64,000 bases of DNA from Lepidodermella squamata. Taxonomy: Eukaryota; Gastrotricha. The DNA is taken from NCBI GenBank assembly GCA_047495785.1, contig JBLDXI010000029.1, positions 3,658,001 through 3,722,000 on the forward strand, given 5' to 3'. Of the stretch, positions 12,201 through 22,650 are shown in pieces (the stretch's first letter is position 1; each line of letters opens with the position of its first letter). The notes under the pieces are model-generated. The model did not search any database. It saw only the letters and a list, made by a program, of their open reading frames with translations, and was not told the DNA's origin. The translations under genes and the position numbers were made by a program.

Positions 12201-12271
12201 TCCTCATCATCGAGTCGGATGGGTTTGCTTTATCAATTAATTTGTTCGGATCAATTTTGAATGCCAATTAA
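6228..12271 (+). CDS. MULE transposase fused to a USP-like cysteine peptidase domain
   Basis: One long gene assembled from exons 6228-6387, 6443-7108, 7528-8770, 8846-10639, 10730-10993, 11046-11162 and 11237 onward. All six introns have GT-AG ends and keep phase, giving about 1,750 codons. The start encodes a signal-peptide-like hydrophobic stretch. Residues ~165-205 hold a Cys-rich DNA-binding-like region. The transposase core (~360-500) has HVNSTGEVV, AVVTDHSFALM and LCMAHLFKE, the expected first acidic residue being Asn. The C-terminal transposase part contains HYTNGAVEAE. Then come a Pro/Thr repeat, a Cys box (SNTCAVDSL, ~1036) and a His box (GSGHYVTIRI...LLDDL, ~1301), like ubiquitin-specific proteases. 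A Pro-Lys tail has a 1-nt frameshift near 11604. The last 170 codons (from ~11715) are Cys-containing and unrecognised, and an extra exon may follow near 12279. The function of the peptidase in transposition is unknown. Confidence 0.75.
9426..9737 (+). repeat. 24-bp coding minisatellite (GTSTGPMA units)
   Basis: Thirteen in-frame 8-codon units, mostly GTSTGPMA or close variants, between the transposase and peptidase parts of the MULE protein. The length (312 bp) is an exact multiple of 24, so the reading frame is kept. It is likely a flexible linker. The antisense and other-frame open frames here are by-products of the repeat. Confidence 0.9.
11581..11715 (+). repeat. Pro-Lys coding repeat with frameshift
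   Basis: Tandem 9-12 bp units (AAGGCTCCC, AAGGTTCCC) encode alternating Lys, Ala/Val and Pro. At 11601-11609 one unit has a single C missing, which moves the reading frame to Arg-Pro-Leu/Phe. The downstream open frame (to 12271) is in the frame that the repeat would have without the loss. It is either an inactivating deletion or a sequencing error in a slippery repeat. Confidence 0.75.
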
Positions 12272-13243
12272 TTCGTAGCTTTCCATCTACGCGGCAGCTA
12301 GAGGAAATGTTGGGCAACCGATTCGGTCAGACTTCGACCGATTGTCAATACGTGGAATCTAGCGGGTAAAATCATCTAAAGATTGTTAAATTAACGGCCA
12401 GGTTAAAATGTTGGGGTTGAAATTTGTTCAGATCGCCATGCCAGGGCACGAGGCTGATCAGTGTTGGCACTCATCATCACGAAGATGGCCGAGTTTCGCC
12501 CAGCCCCACCATCATCATCGCCATTGATGGTCTTGTAGCCCTTAGCAAATGCCTGAATCTAACGCAATTATCATTCCAGAATCTGAGGTAAATTTTTGTT
12601 AAGAAACGTAAAACCTGTAATATAGCAGTAATATCCAGCTATGAAGTCGTCGCCGTCGTGGCTAGGCAAAGCGGCACGTCAAACTACGGCCTCCTTACGC
12701 CTGGTTCTTTCCCGTTGGATTATACCCTTGTCACAGAGGGGAAGGCGAGACGGAATTACCTGCGGCCTGAATCACCGGCCTTGAAAAAATGGCTAGGCGT
12801 TTTTCTTATTCTTGGGCGTACGCCAGACGAACAGGAACTAGGCTGTCCGGAACCGGAACTGAATTCAGGCGACTACATATTTGACCGCTAACTATTTTTT
12901 GCCGTTTTGAATTTTTAATCTCCGCTATTGGTTTTCGTTGGGATACACTAATATCTACAGGGTATCGCTGGACATTTATCATACCGCTTCACATAGAATG
13001 GAAACGATACACGATACAATACCATTTATACTCGCGCTGTTTATTAGGCATCTCTTATATATTTGAGATGCGAAGTCCTACTAACGTCTTATTTACACAG
13101 TCGGTGTCTAATTGCTTTTCCGAAGAGTGAAAATGATCCAAATAATTTTCCATTCTTATTTCCATTCTCCATTCCTGTTCAATTTGTACTATAAGAAAAA
13201 ACAGTGGAATTAATTACATTATAATCTGTAGAAAAAATAAAAA
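12272..13243 (+). other. MULE internal 3' region
   Basis: No secure gene. A short in-frame stretch at about 12279-12362 (SIYAAARGNVGQ...) looks protein-like and could be a last exon of the element gene. An open frame at 12658-12891 has no recognisable domain. The rest is AT-rich. Confidence 0.35.
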
Positions 13244-13731
13244 CGGAGTGCCTATTTGTACATAATTATGTGGTATATATTCCCTATTTGTACATAAATA
13301 TGTGGTATATTTTCCCTTTTTGTACATAATTTCCTATTTACAGATTTCACGCTAAAGGTTGATGTTTTATATGGTTTAAAAATGTTTTTCTAGTTAATCG
13401 CGAGCTGAGACACCTATTCTCAGCTATTAAAATTTTCTTACTTTCCCCTCACTTTGTCCTTAGATACATTTTAAATGAAATGCGGCTGTTTTTCGGTTCA
13501 TTTTTGCAATTTTGTATTTTGGCCAGTAGGTGTCTCAGCTCGCGATTAACTAGAAAAACATTTTTAAACCATATAAAACATCAACCTTTAGCGTGAAATC
13601 TGTAAATAGGAAATTATGTACAAAAAGGGAAAATATACCACATATTTATGTACAAATAGGGAATATATACCACATAATTATGTACAAATAGGGAAAATAT
13701 ACCACATAATTATGTACAGATAGGGACACTC
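13244..13731. mobile_element. Nested foldback element inside the MULE
   Basis: The left arm (~13250-13413) is nearly the perfect reverse complement of the right arm (~13521-13727). The loop is about 105 bp. The outer arms contain a ~35-bp tandem unit (TGTACATAATTATGTGGTAT), two copies plus a partial on the left and one more on the right. The AT-rich 9-mer aaataaaaa lies at both edges (13235-13243, 13732-13740) and may be a target duplication, although low complexity weakens this. No ORF. Confidence 0.8.
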
Positions 13732-13760
13732 AAATAAAAATTACGTAATAATATCGAAAT

Positions 13761-14598
13761 ACTTATTTTCAGTAACGTTTTAAATTCTCAGATTTCATTA
13801 GGCGAGGTTGCCCCGTAGAGAACCACCGTTTTCGACCACGCCCGATCGAATGGCGCTTCCTGCGCCACTGGCACAGGCACACCTGGGGTCACAGGTCACG
13901 TGACAAGCCAATTTTCGCGGTTTTTCCTCATAAATCAGGCAAAATAACCGATTTGCCGGCTCCGGTTACGCAAACGGACTTGAAATTCGTGATCAGGGCC
14001 GAAAACTGGTCTAGACGGTCATATCATAATGCCTGGCACACAATCCTGCAAGGGTGTTTGACCCACTTTTTGTTGTAGTCACCCTGCGGTGCTAAAAATT
14101 GATATTTTACGGTATTTCGGCTACGTTTTCCGCACTCAATTTTGATTGCATTGGGCTGTCAATTGGCAAACTAGGGTAATCGACCCCGCTCTATCGATTG
14201 GTCAATCCTGCATTGCCGGCACAAGCTCACCTGAGGTCAAAGGTCACGTGATGGGTCATTTTATTGCTTATTTTCACAAATAATGGCACAAATCGAATTT
14301 TGTGCAGATTGGACACGCAAGAGGATTGCATATTCGTAATCGGCGCAAAATTCTACCCCAGTCCACCAAGTTTTATGACTGGCACAGTATCCTGCGAGGT
14401 TAATTTAGAACAGGGCGCATGTACTGTGACCCTTAATTGCGTCAATCGTTAATTACTTGATGAAATCGATGCAGCAATCTCTGGAATACACCTGGATAAA
14501 CTATTTAGGCCCTCAGACTGATGGCACAAGGGTGGCACAAGAGCGAAAATGAGCGGAACACAATCCTGCAGGAATCGTCCTGCTAGCTTCAGCCAGGT
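13761..14598 (-). repeat. MULE right terminal inverted repeat
   Basis: Reverse-complement partner of 4101-4935, with few substitutions in the outer 770 bp. The high arm-to-arm similarity indicates a fairly recent insertion or gene conversion between arms. Confidence 0.9.
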
Positions 14599-14876
14599 TC
14601 GGTCGTTTCCAGTTGTATTGAAACGAGTTGCCCTTATCTCTATGAAAATATGAAAAATATTAAATGGAATAAGTCACCGCTTTGAAATAAATGTCACGCG
14701 TCGATACGCGTGTCTTCAATCCTGTTGACTAGTCAACAATGTGTCCGAAAACAGAAACAAACTGAATCGCACGCCACTCTATTTTCCCGTAGACTGATTA
14801 TTATTATTTTATTTTTCATTTTATTTTAATTAATTTTTTATCGTGCACTCTTTACGCCTTCAGCCATCATAAACAA

Positions 14877-17351
14877 ATGAAATTAATACTCGAGATATTG
14901 GCCGCGATCTTCGCTGCTAGCCAACTTGTACTATGTGGGCCGTGGGCTCGTTGCTTCTCGCAATTTGACGATAAATTCACTGACTGCCGCGAACTACCCA
15001 GTGGTTGTTCTCTCTTGCGTGAATATCAGGTAGTTGTGAATACACAGAAATTTCCAAGTAGCAGATTATCTACTTAATTGCCAGTTCGGAGGCAGCCTGC
15101 CAGACCAAACGACATGTGTGCGAGCGGTTTGTTTCCTCGCCAAATATATCGAATTTTGTTATTACCCATTATCTTCTTTTCGTTCGCAGACTGCCAGATT
15201 GTGCTATGGATTTTCCACTAATGCAGCAACCTGTCGACCCGGCAATCCAGGATGTGGAAAAACTACCGAAATCATGGTGAGAATTTGACCGCCGTGGTGT
15301 TTATTTCTGAGAGCTATCATTTTTTGGGCTAAAATTACAAAAAAATTAGGAAAATAATATTTTTGACGGCCAAGCTCCGTTTCCAAATTTGTCTTAATCA
15401 TTCGATAGTAGTTTATAGATAAAACAATGTCCAGACTGATATCGACGACATTATATTCATTTTGGTAAATGTTTGAGTCAGTGTCCCAGTTTCTGAGACA
15501 TTCCAGAACTATGAAGTAGATTTTTCGTAATCGGAACTATCATTTCAAAAGTTCAGTGTTTTCTTCCACCTTATCATAGAATGCCAGTAGCCGAAGGGAA
15601 TGCTCGGTCACAAACGGATGAATTTCCTACTTTGTACTTTGTTCATCTGTTTTCTAGGTTGGAGGTCCCTACAATGGTGCTTTCCCATTCAAGACCAATT
15701 TGGTGGCTTGCACAAAAGATTTCAACTCATTACCTGTAAAAACATGCATCAATTTCCAATCAGCTATTTATACTAAATTGTTATTTTTCAAAAGAACTTG
15801 AAATTCGATTCCTGCGTTGATTCGAGCCAGAAGTTTGTTAGCTGCGTACCGAGTACATTTACATGCCCAGTCAATACGGTAAATGTGAAAAATATGACTA
15901 TTGTTTCAAAATATTTTATTCAAATTAGACGAAAAAATTAACTGGATTAGCAAACTTGGACGCATGCCTGGGTAACGTCAACAGTGAGCGATAACTTTCT
16001 TCTCAAGAATTTAACGTGATGTGCTTCTTTCCAGATGATCTTGCCGACTCTGTTAAACCCCACATTCGGTGCTTCAGCCCTACAACTCGGGAATTTACCG
16101 GCTGTCGACTGAACAGCACCCGCTGCCTAGCTAATGAAACCGAGGAATTTTCCACGGGTGTCTACAGAAACAGAGCCGCGTGCCTATCATGGGTAAGAAG
16201 TCCCCAATGGCATCAAAAAGGCAAAACATTCCATCAATTTCCTTTAATTTCCAGAATGCCGCACAGTGCGAAACATCAAATGGCAAGAAATGTTACAACA
16301 TCTGCCCGAACGGAGCAACAACTGTAGGTTTGATATTTGAACCCAATAAATTCTACAGGAAATAACTTTAATCAGTAGTTCTTCTCATGATCCATGATTT
16401 TATAAACCCCAATCTTCATTGCTTTTGCCTTACATTTTTCGATAATTAGGTGAAAACTTACTCAAGCACGACGAAATTCGCTGACAACTACGCAACCTGT
16501 CTTCGTGACTTGAACCGTTATTTCCTGTCGTCCGTCGCCTCTGATTTCTTCCGTCCGCAATTACTGGCTTGTAGAAACGAGGGCGGACAACTGGCAACAA
16601 TCAAAACTCAAGCTGATCTGGACGCCGCTAATCAAGTATTAAACACGACTAAGGCTTTCATCGGCCTCGTCGCAAGCTTCAGATGGGAGGACGATTCAAG
16701 TCTCGTAGACATCAACTCGCCATTTTGGGCTCCCACTAGCCCGTCTACCATTGGCTCCTGTAAGTTGAAGAGATTTTCAGTATTTTTATATTGATCAATT
16801 CCTGAATAGGTCTGCGCGTCTATTCAGAAGGCTTCATAGATGGTCGATGTGGTGCCAGTAACCCTGGTCTTTGTTCTGGCGCGGTGAGTAGAATGTGCAG
16901 CCTAGACAATCAAATACTTCAATTTTACGCATTATTCCAGACTTTATCCGACCTTCAGCTAATCACTACGTCTGTCAGCCATACAGCCAAGGCAGCTCAG
17001 TGTGCGAGCCTGAACAAAACTCTGGCTATAATCCGAGATAACGCGACTTTTGAAGCAGCAAGGACCTTAGTTGGCAGTGAATCTCGAGCTTGGATCGGAG
17101 CTCAACGCATTACACTGGCTGAATATTCCTGGATTACAGGCAAGCCGTTCAACAATTCACTTATCGACTTTTCGCCCTCAGATCCGCCCGGCGAGTTTGT
17201 ACACTGTAGGTGTTGACAATAAACAAAGAAATCAAGTTGAATTTGAACAATTTGATTTGCAGGCGTTGCCCTTGATCAAGGCAAGATTGTTCGAGTGGGC
17301 TGCCATGGAGGTCCAACTTTGAAACTACCCGCGCTATGCGAGCGTATTTAG
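14877..17351 (+). CDS. Secreted protein with Cys-rich N-terminus and two C-type lectin domains
   Basis: Twelve exons: 14877-15029, 15085-15126, 15190-15276, 15658-15735, 15795-15878, 15929-15983, 16035-16192, 16255-16323, 16450-16759, 16810-16883, 16941-17205 and 17263-17351. They give 487 aa in a continuous frame. A signal peptide (residues ~1-20) is followed by about 200 residues of cysteine-spaced sequence (for example LCYGFSTNAATCRPGNPGCG). Then come two C-type lectin-like domains: the first has GGQLATI and FIGLVASFRWEDDSSL, the second has WIGAQR and YSWITGKPF. Neither shows a clear EPN or QPD sugar-binding triplet in what I read, so calcium-dependent sugar binding is uncertain. A polyadenylation-like AATAAA lies near 17497. 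A paralogue with the same exon lengths lies inverted at 49835-54183. Confidence 0.85.
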
Positions 17352-18302
17352 CTGAACGATCAAGTAGTGCTGGCAAAAAACAACACTCAACGGCCACAGG
17401 AATATCGGCATATTTCTGGAATTAACATTCTTATATTATTTTCCTCGTTCAATTTATCGAACTGCTGTGGTGATCTCGGTATTTGAACAGTGTCGAATAA
17501 AATTACTTATTCGTCAACACAAAGTAGAAGATGGACAGTTTGCCGAAAGGGGGATATAGGTAAGGGTCCCCCCTTATATCGCTCAAGTTTCCGAAGGGGC
17601 CAGGGAAAAAAAAACACGAGGGTCCCCCCCTGTGATCGGGCTTCGAGCCCGACGGGCTTGAAGGGACAGTCCCCCCGCCATCTTCAACACTGCATCAACG
17701 TTCTCATGCAGTTTTTAGATAGAATTAGTACGATTTTGAGTTGTTCCAGGCACACTTCAGCTCATGAGACCTTGGACCTAGCACCTAGCAGTTATTACAA
17801 TATAGGAGAGCTGCCGTACAAATTGAAAAATTAACCAACACAGGCTCATTAAATTTGTTCCTAAGTTTCAGGGTGAATCAAGTTTTACCTGAAAGAAAAG
17901 TCTTAGATAGAATAAAGTGAGTTTTATGGGCTTTTGGGAGGTCAACTTTTTTGACCGATTATGTGAATACACTGTTGTGTAAAAAAGCGTGCTTATGAAT
18001 AATATATCTGAGTATTTATATTTACCAACCAAGCAAAAGCAGCGGTACTTTCTAGTTTTTCAACGACATGAATTTTAGAAGCCTGAATTTAGTGCTCGAC
18101 TTTGTCTTGTCTGTCGAATGAAATTGATGGCACTATGTTTTATTGAGAAATTAGCTCTATATTCCAACCCATTTGTTGGGCGAAATTCCTGTGTCCTGCC
18201 ATACTAACAGATTTCCGAAATTTTCAGCGTTTATTTATTCCTGTATTATCCCTGGCTCTTAAATTTCCCGGAATTTATTAGGTTACTATTTTTAATTTCT
18301 TC
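17352..18302. other. Intergenic, with a GC-rich patch
   Basis: Between the lectin and dehydrogenase genes. At ~17540-17685 there is an unusual GC-rich stretch with runs of C and G (ggtcccccc, aaggggcc) and a small hairpin (tcgggcttcgagcccga). The rest is AT-rich with no gene seen. Confidence 0.5.
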
Positions 18303-19335
18303 ATGGATTCCGGGGAGTGGACTATTAGAGGCAAAGTTTGCCTCGTAACTGGTGCCAATGTCGGCCTTGGCCGGGAGACTGTTCTCGAATTGGTGAAGCA
18401 AGGCGCAAAACGAGTCATCATGGCGTGTCGAAACATGCAAACCGCCGCTGAGGCAATTCAATACATCCGAGAAAAAGCTGGAATAACCGATGATGAGGAA
18501 GCCGAGCGGCGATTGTCCCTTCGAAATTTGGACTTGGCATCGATAGCTTCGATTCGTAAATTCGCCGCTGAAGTGAATGCGCAGGAGCCAGAGTTGCACG
18601 TGCTGATCGAGAATGCAGCGGTTTACGGGCCAAATGAAAAGGCTCTCACAGGTGATGGATTCGAAATAAGCTTCGGGACGAACCATTTGGGCCATTTCCT
18701 GCTCACCCAACTCCTGCTTGATCTGCTGAAAAAGTTGGTTTTCATAATTTTTGAAAAAATCATGAAAAATAAAAGATCGGCCTATTCGCTCTCTTAGGTC
18801 TGCGCCAGCTCGAATTGTGATCGTTGCAGCTTTGGCCTACAAATTTTGCTGGCCAATGGGGTTTCCTATCGATGATCCTAATTACGAACGGGGCAGCTAC
18901 GGCCCTTGGACAGCGTACAGCCGATCAAAACTCGCCAACATTCTATTCACTCGCGAACTCGAGAAACGGCTGAATGGCGGCGATCGGAAATCGGGCATCA
19001 CCGTCTACTGCCTCCATCCTGGCATTATTCAAACTGAATTGATGAGAAATCGTGGCCAATGCCTCCAGTCATTAATGCGCCCGCTTGCTGCTTGCATGTT
19101 AACGTCTCCTTCGGATGGCATTAAAACAACACTCTATTGTGCCACTCAGCCTGGGATCGAAAAATATTCCGGTCGCTACTTCACGTAAATCTGCTTACAC
19201 GTAAATATGCATGAAATCGATTTTATTCCTGATTTTAGAAATTCCAAAGCAGTCGATGTTTGGGCCATTGCAAGGGACGATGTGAAAGCTGAAAAGTTGT
19301 GGGAATTAAGCGAGAACTTATTGTCACGGAAATGA
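18303..19335 (+). CDS. Short-chain dehydrogenase/reductase, retinol dehydrogenase-like
   Basis: Three exons (18303-18733, 18798-19184, 19239-19335), 304 aa, phase-consistent GT-AG introns of 64 and 54 bp. A predicted NAD(P)-dependent oxidoreductase of the RDH11-14/WWOX-like SDR group. The cofactor motif TGANVGLG is at ~residues 16-23, CRN at ~41-43, and TNHLGHF at ~125. The active-site YSRSK tyrosine and lysine are present. The usual catalytic serine block (VSS) reads VIVAAL here, so serine is replaced by alanine, and NNAG reads ENAA. This suggests altered or lost catalysis. No signal peptide or membrane anchor. A polyadenylation-type AATAAA lies at ~19347. Confidence 0.85.
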
Positions 19336-19969
19336 GCGACTGAAACAATAAATTCATTTGTCTCCTAATCATTTCTTTGAACCGAGTGTCAAACATAAAT
19401 TTCCAATAAAAAAGGGTACGAGATCACTTTTAACCAGACAGGCCCAAAAGCCATAAGCTTAGCCCAGTCTTATCTTCAACAAAGCATATCTCGTTCATAA
19501 TTTCTCGTTCATGAATTGGGAATAAGCAAGTTAGTTTCGGAAATCAGATCATGAAGTGTTTCTCTATCAATTCATAAGTTATCGAAGTAGCGTCGAATAA
19601 AAATTTTCGATATAACTGATGATTCGAGTTCCTGCACTTATTCGTATTTTGTTGCATCATTTTCCCGGCCGGGAATTTTGTCTGGCGGTGTTGCAAAGTT
19701 ATGTCAAATGTCCAAGCTTTCCTTACAGATTGTCGCATATGATAACAAACTGTAGTACCAAATCAAGCTTTATTTTCACGCAGATGAGCACATCGCTAAT
19801 GTAAGTATCGTTTGATGTTTCAGAATAATCTACGAATGAATACTCGAAAATTCTCGAAAATCACTTTTGAAACTGAAGACGATATAACTAAATTCAAAGC
19901 AGTGATGTTATACCCGCACACAGAGCTATGAGATGCAAGTTATTGAATAGGCGTTTGCCGCAATATAGT
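19336..19969. other. Intergenic, nothing recognised
   Basis: Separates the convergent dehydrogenase and LamG-EGF copy B genes. Only short chance frames. Confidence 0.5.
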
Positions 19970-21991
19970 TCAATTGCAACCTTCCGCTGGACATGCTGCT
20001 AAAATCCAAACTCTTTACAGTGTTTCTATGAACATACGGCCTACTGCTTACCTGAAACCTCTGAAAATGAACAGATAATAGAAAAGTAGAAGTGACAAAA
20101 TAAAACTCACGCTTGAAGCAATTGGGTCCTGTCCAACCAGAATTACAGGCACACGCGTTTGGAGCAATACACTTACCACGACGGTAACAGTTCTTAGCAC
20201 AGGCAGCTAATGAGCAAAAATACATAAAATTCATAGCTGATGATGTTGGCAAGTTGACTCAATGAAATCCAACAATATATCGTTAGCGGCGCGCCAAAAC
20301 AACCACTTTACTATTTATAGATTTTATATGGATAGTACGATCGAGAGTAGAAAAAAATCAGTGCTCAAATGGCCTATCGTACTTTATCATTACGTTCGGC
20401 GACTTCAAGTACGATCGAATGAATCATCTAAGTGGTTGTTTTGGCGCGCCGCTAACGATATGAAGTAAAGCCAACTTCGTTCAAATTCGTTAAATTTACA
20501 GTAAACGTCAAATAGTTCGAATGTCAAATTTAGATAGTGGAATTTCGCAAAATATTCAGATAAGCGACTAACGCGTTAGACAATCTGGCGGCTTCCAGTC
20601 CGAAGTGCAGATGCATCGATTAGGGCGAACACACGTTCCGCCGTTTGCACAACCAGCCGGGCATATAGCTGCAATAATTGGTACAATCGTTTGATTCTCA
20701 TGATACATTACTAAAGAAATTACGTGCGTCGCAAAGCCCACCAGTCCACCCTGGCGCACATGTGCAGACGTCCTTAGCCGTGCAGTTACCTCCCATGCCA
20801 CAGGCTGGAGTACAAGTAGCTGCAACATGACTTAGACTTCAGACTGGTCAGATAGGAAAGAATAGTTCCAACTTACGCTTGCTGCAGTCCCGCCCAGTCC
20901 AACCTGCCTGACATGTGCATGTGTAGCCACGAGGGCGAGACAGATCCCCAACACAAGATGCCGGTTGGCAATTCGGGGCGCACACAATTCCTGTTAAGCA
21001 CAGATTGATCGGTCTTATCTCAATGGTCTCAGCGCGTCTTAGTAGTTTTAAATTTCACCCATTAACTTTTTAAGGTGGATTTAACATTGGCGATTTTCGC
21101 TATAAGTGAAATGCTAGCAAAATACCACCTTCTCACCCGATCACAGCTATCACTGAAAACAACAGTTTTTCTTACGATTGATAAGCTGGCATTGTTGTCT
21201 CAAAACCGCCATGTCTCCAAGGGAAAGAGCAGCTTTGTGTATTGAAACACAGGCGAACTTCATGTTATATGAACCAATGACATTTGTTGGCCTGGACAGA
21301 AATCATTAAAATATTAGCTATCATCGATATTAGCTCTATTAATCACAACTAACTGATTCCTTCTTGCCAAGCCTAAAAGTGAGCTGGTTGGCGGTAGAGA
21401 TGATGCATTCTGGTAAACTCTTCCGCTGGATGCTGTATCGCAGACAGCGTAAAGCGATGAGTTGGAGGCGTTGTAAACAAGCGCAACGAACAGCCATGTT
21501 GTGAAATTACATGCAACTTGCGAATTACCCACGTTGCGATTGGAGGCATATAAGAAGTTGGGCGTGGGATCGCTGTTAATATCATAATTATAACGCCACA
21601 ACTGGCCTCTGAAGTTTCCACTTGCGGACCATTCAAAAATAGGAGCTTTAATCGGAGCGATAACGAAACCGGCGATTGTGAATGAAGATGTACCCATGTC
21701 GACTCTAGTGTCGTTGACTTCGATCCAACTAGTATTGTCAGCTTTATTAGCCTCCCAGGCTGTATTGTTCGCTCCGAACGGTCCCTGGGTCAAGACGCCC
21801 ATGTTTGTTTTGAAAGCAGCGTCCACCGAATTGCCAGATACGTCCCGCGTGCCGAACAACTCATTGAACGGCCAAAACGCAACCAAATTTGGAAAATTTG
21901 TAACTTGATTATACTTGAATTGTGCAATGTACAGCTGGCCATTCACCAGGCAGCGTAGCAGACAGATGGCAGAAAATAAAGCTGATTTCAT
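19970..21991 (-). CDS. LamG-EGF secreted protein, copy B (intact)
   Basis: Eight exons on the minus strand: 21991-21354, 21291-21176, 20990-20877, 20819-20724, 20668-20573, 20206-20111, a 9-nt microexon 20060-20052, and 19998-19970. They encode 397 aa. Order: signal peptide (to ~22), LamG-like domain, a helix with LRQQCQLIN, four EGF-like modules (for example CANGGTCVRPNRCICTSDW), then a short tail ending CPAEGCN. Three EGF modules are each coded by a 96-nt exon of the same phase, a layout that favours exon duplication. The first donor lies six bases downstream of the one used in copies A and C, since the expected GT reads GA. A 179-bp MITE lies in the fifth intron. Likely an extracellular adhesion or recognition protein. 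Confidence 0.85.
20280..20458. mobile_element. MITE with perfect 29-bp inverted repeats
   Basis: The ends TCGTTAGCGGCGCGCC... and its perfect complement (29 bp each, 20280-20308 and 20430-20458) are flanked by TA on both sides. A TA duplication fits a Tc1/mariner-type non-autonomous element. It lies in an intron of LamG-EGF copy B. The internal open frame is not a gene. Confidence 0.85.
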
Positions 21992-22099
21992 ACCGAGAAT
22001 ACTACGCTTTTTGCACGAAAAGAAACATTTGCCGTAAAATTAAAGAATTTTACTCGTGCAAGGGAAAAATGTCATTAATAATGAATAAATCTGAGCTCG

Positions 22100-22175
22100 G
22101 TTCGTTTTCAGCTTTGATCACATGCTGCTTTGATTGGCATGCCGGATAGCGCTCACGACTGTTTTATATCGTAAC
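22100..22175 (-). promoter_or_regulatory. Putative promoter block of LamG copy B
   Basis: Contains TTGATCA, AGCGCTCACG and GTTTTATATCG (+ strand), in the same order as the block upstream of copy A. On the coding strand it reads CGATATAAAAC then CGTGAGCGCT, about 160 bp before the ATG. Confidence 0.35.
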
Positions 22176-22309
22176 TGCCTTAGCTTTGGTGGAAGCAAGT
22201 AAGGGTTGCAGCCTTCGTGGTATCTGCATCGCACGAATATTCTGAAGAATGTCCTCTTGGATAAAATTCATTTTTTTCAGAGCTATAAATAAGTATAAAG
22301 GATCGGCCA

Positions 22310-22650
22310 TGGCACGTGTGCGCCCTAAATTAGGGTTCCAGCACTATTTTTGAGACTTCAGAGCACTGGATTTCCACTAAATATGAGTTTCATGTCTTCA
22401 CTGAAATTCAAATTGTTGCTATCATGCCCAACCGGTAGATCTTCATATTACGCGTATTTTGCGCTTGAAGCGGTCAGTTCATGGTTATACTTCTGCCATC
22501 GGAGCCGATATCGATTCCAAGTATATCCAAGTGATAATTGTTCTGCGTAGCTTAGGCTGCCATGTTGCTAAAATACAAAATCATAGGTTCAGGGAGGACA
22601 TCACTATCGATCTAAAACCGGAGTCGCCGAAATCGCAAAGAATATGAAAC
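22310..22650 (+). repeat. Interspersed repeat family R, copy 1
   Basis: Diverged direct repeat of 29250-29640. Shared landmarks in order: GGGTTCCAGCACTA, TTGC/GTTATCAT, CCTTCATAT..ACGCG, GAGCCGATATCGATTCCAAGTAT, TTCTGCGTA, and CCGAAATCGCAAAGAAT. Function and class are unknown. Confidence 0.7.

Larger units (their letters stand above)
4101..14598 (+). mobile_element. 10.5-kb Mutator-like (MULE) DNA transposon
   Basis: The ends are ACCCGGCTGAAGCTAGCAGG at 4101 and, on the opposite strand, ACCTGGCTGAAGCTAGCAGG ending at 14598. The 9 bp tcggtcgtt flanks both ends (4092-4100 and 14599-14607) as a perfect target-site duplication. Long terminal inverted repeats plus a 9-bp duplication are the hallmark of Mutator-like elements. 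Inside lies one multi-exon gene (6228-12271) and a nested foldback element (13244-13731). The element sits between the GT15 gene and a lectin gene and disrupts neither. Confidence 0.9.

Noticed and set aside
4247-14452. 62-codon ORF present in both MULE inverted repeats
   Set aside because: It is duplicated only because the arms are copies, and no domain or expression signal supports it.
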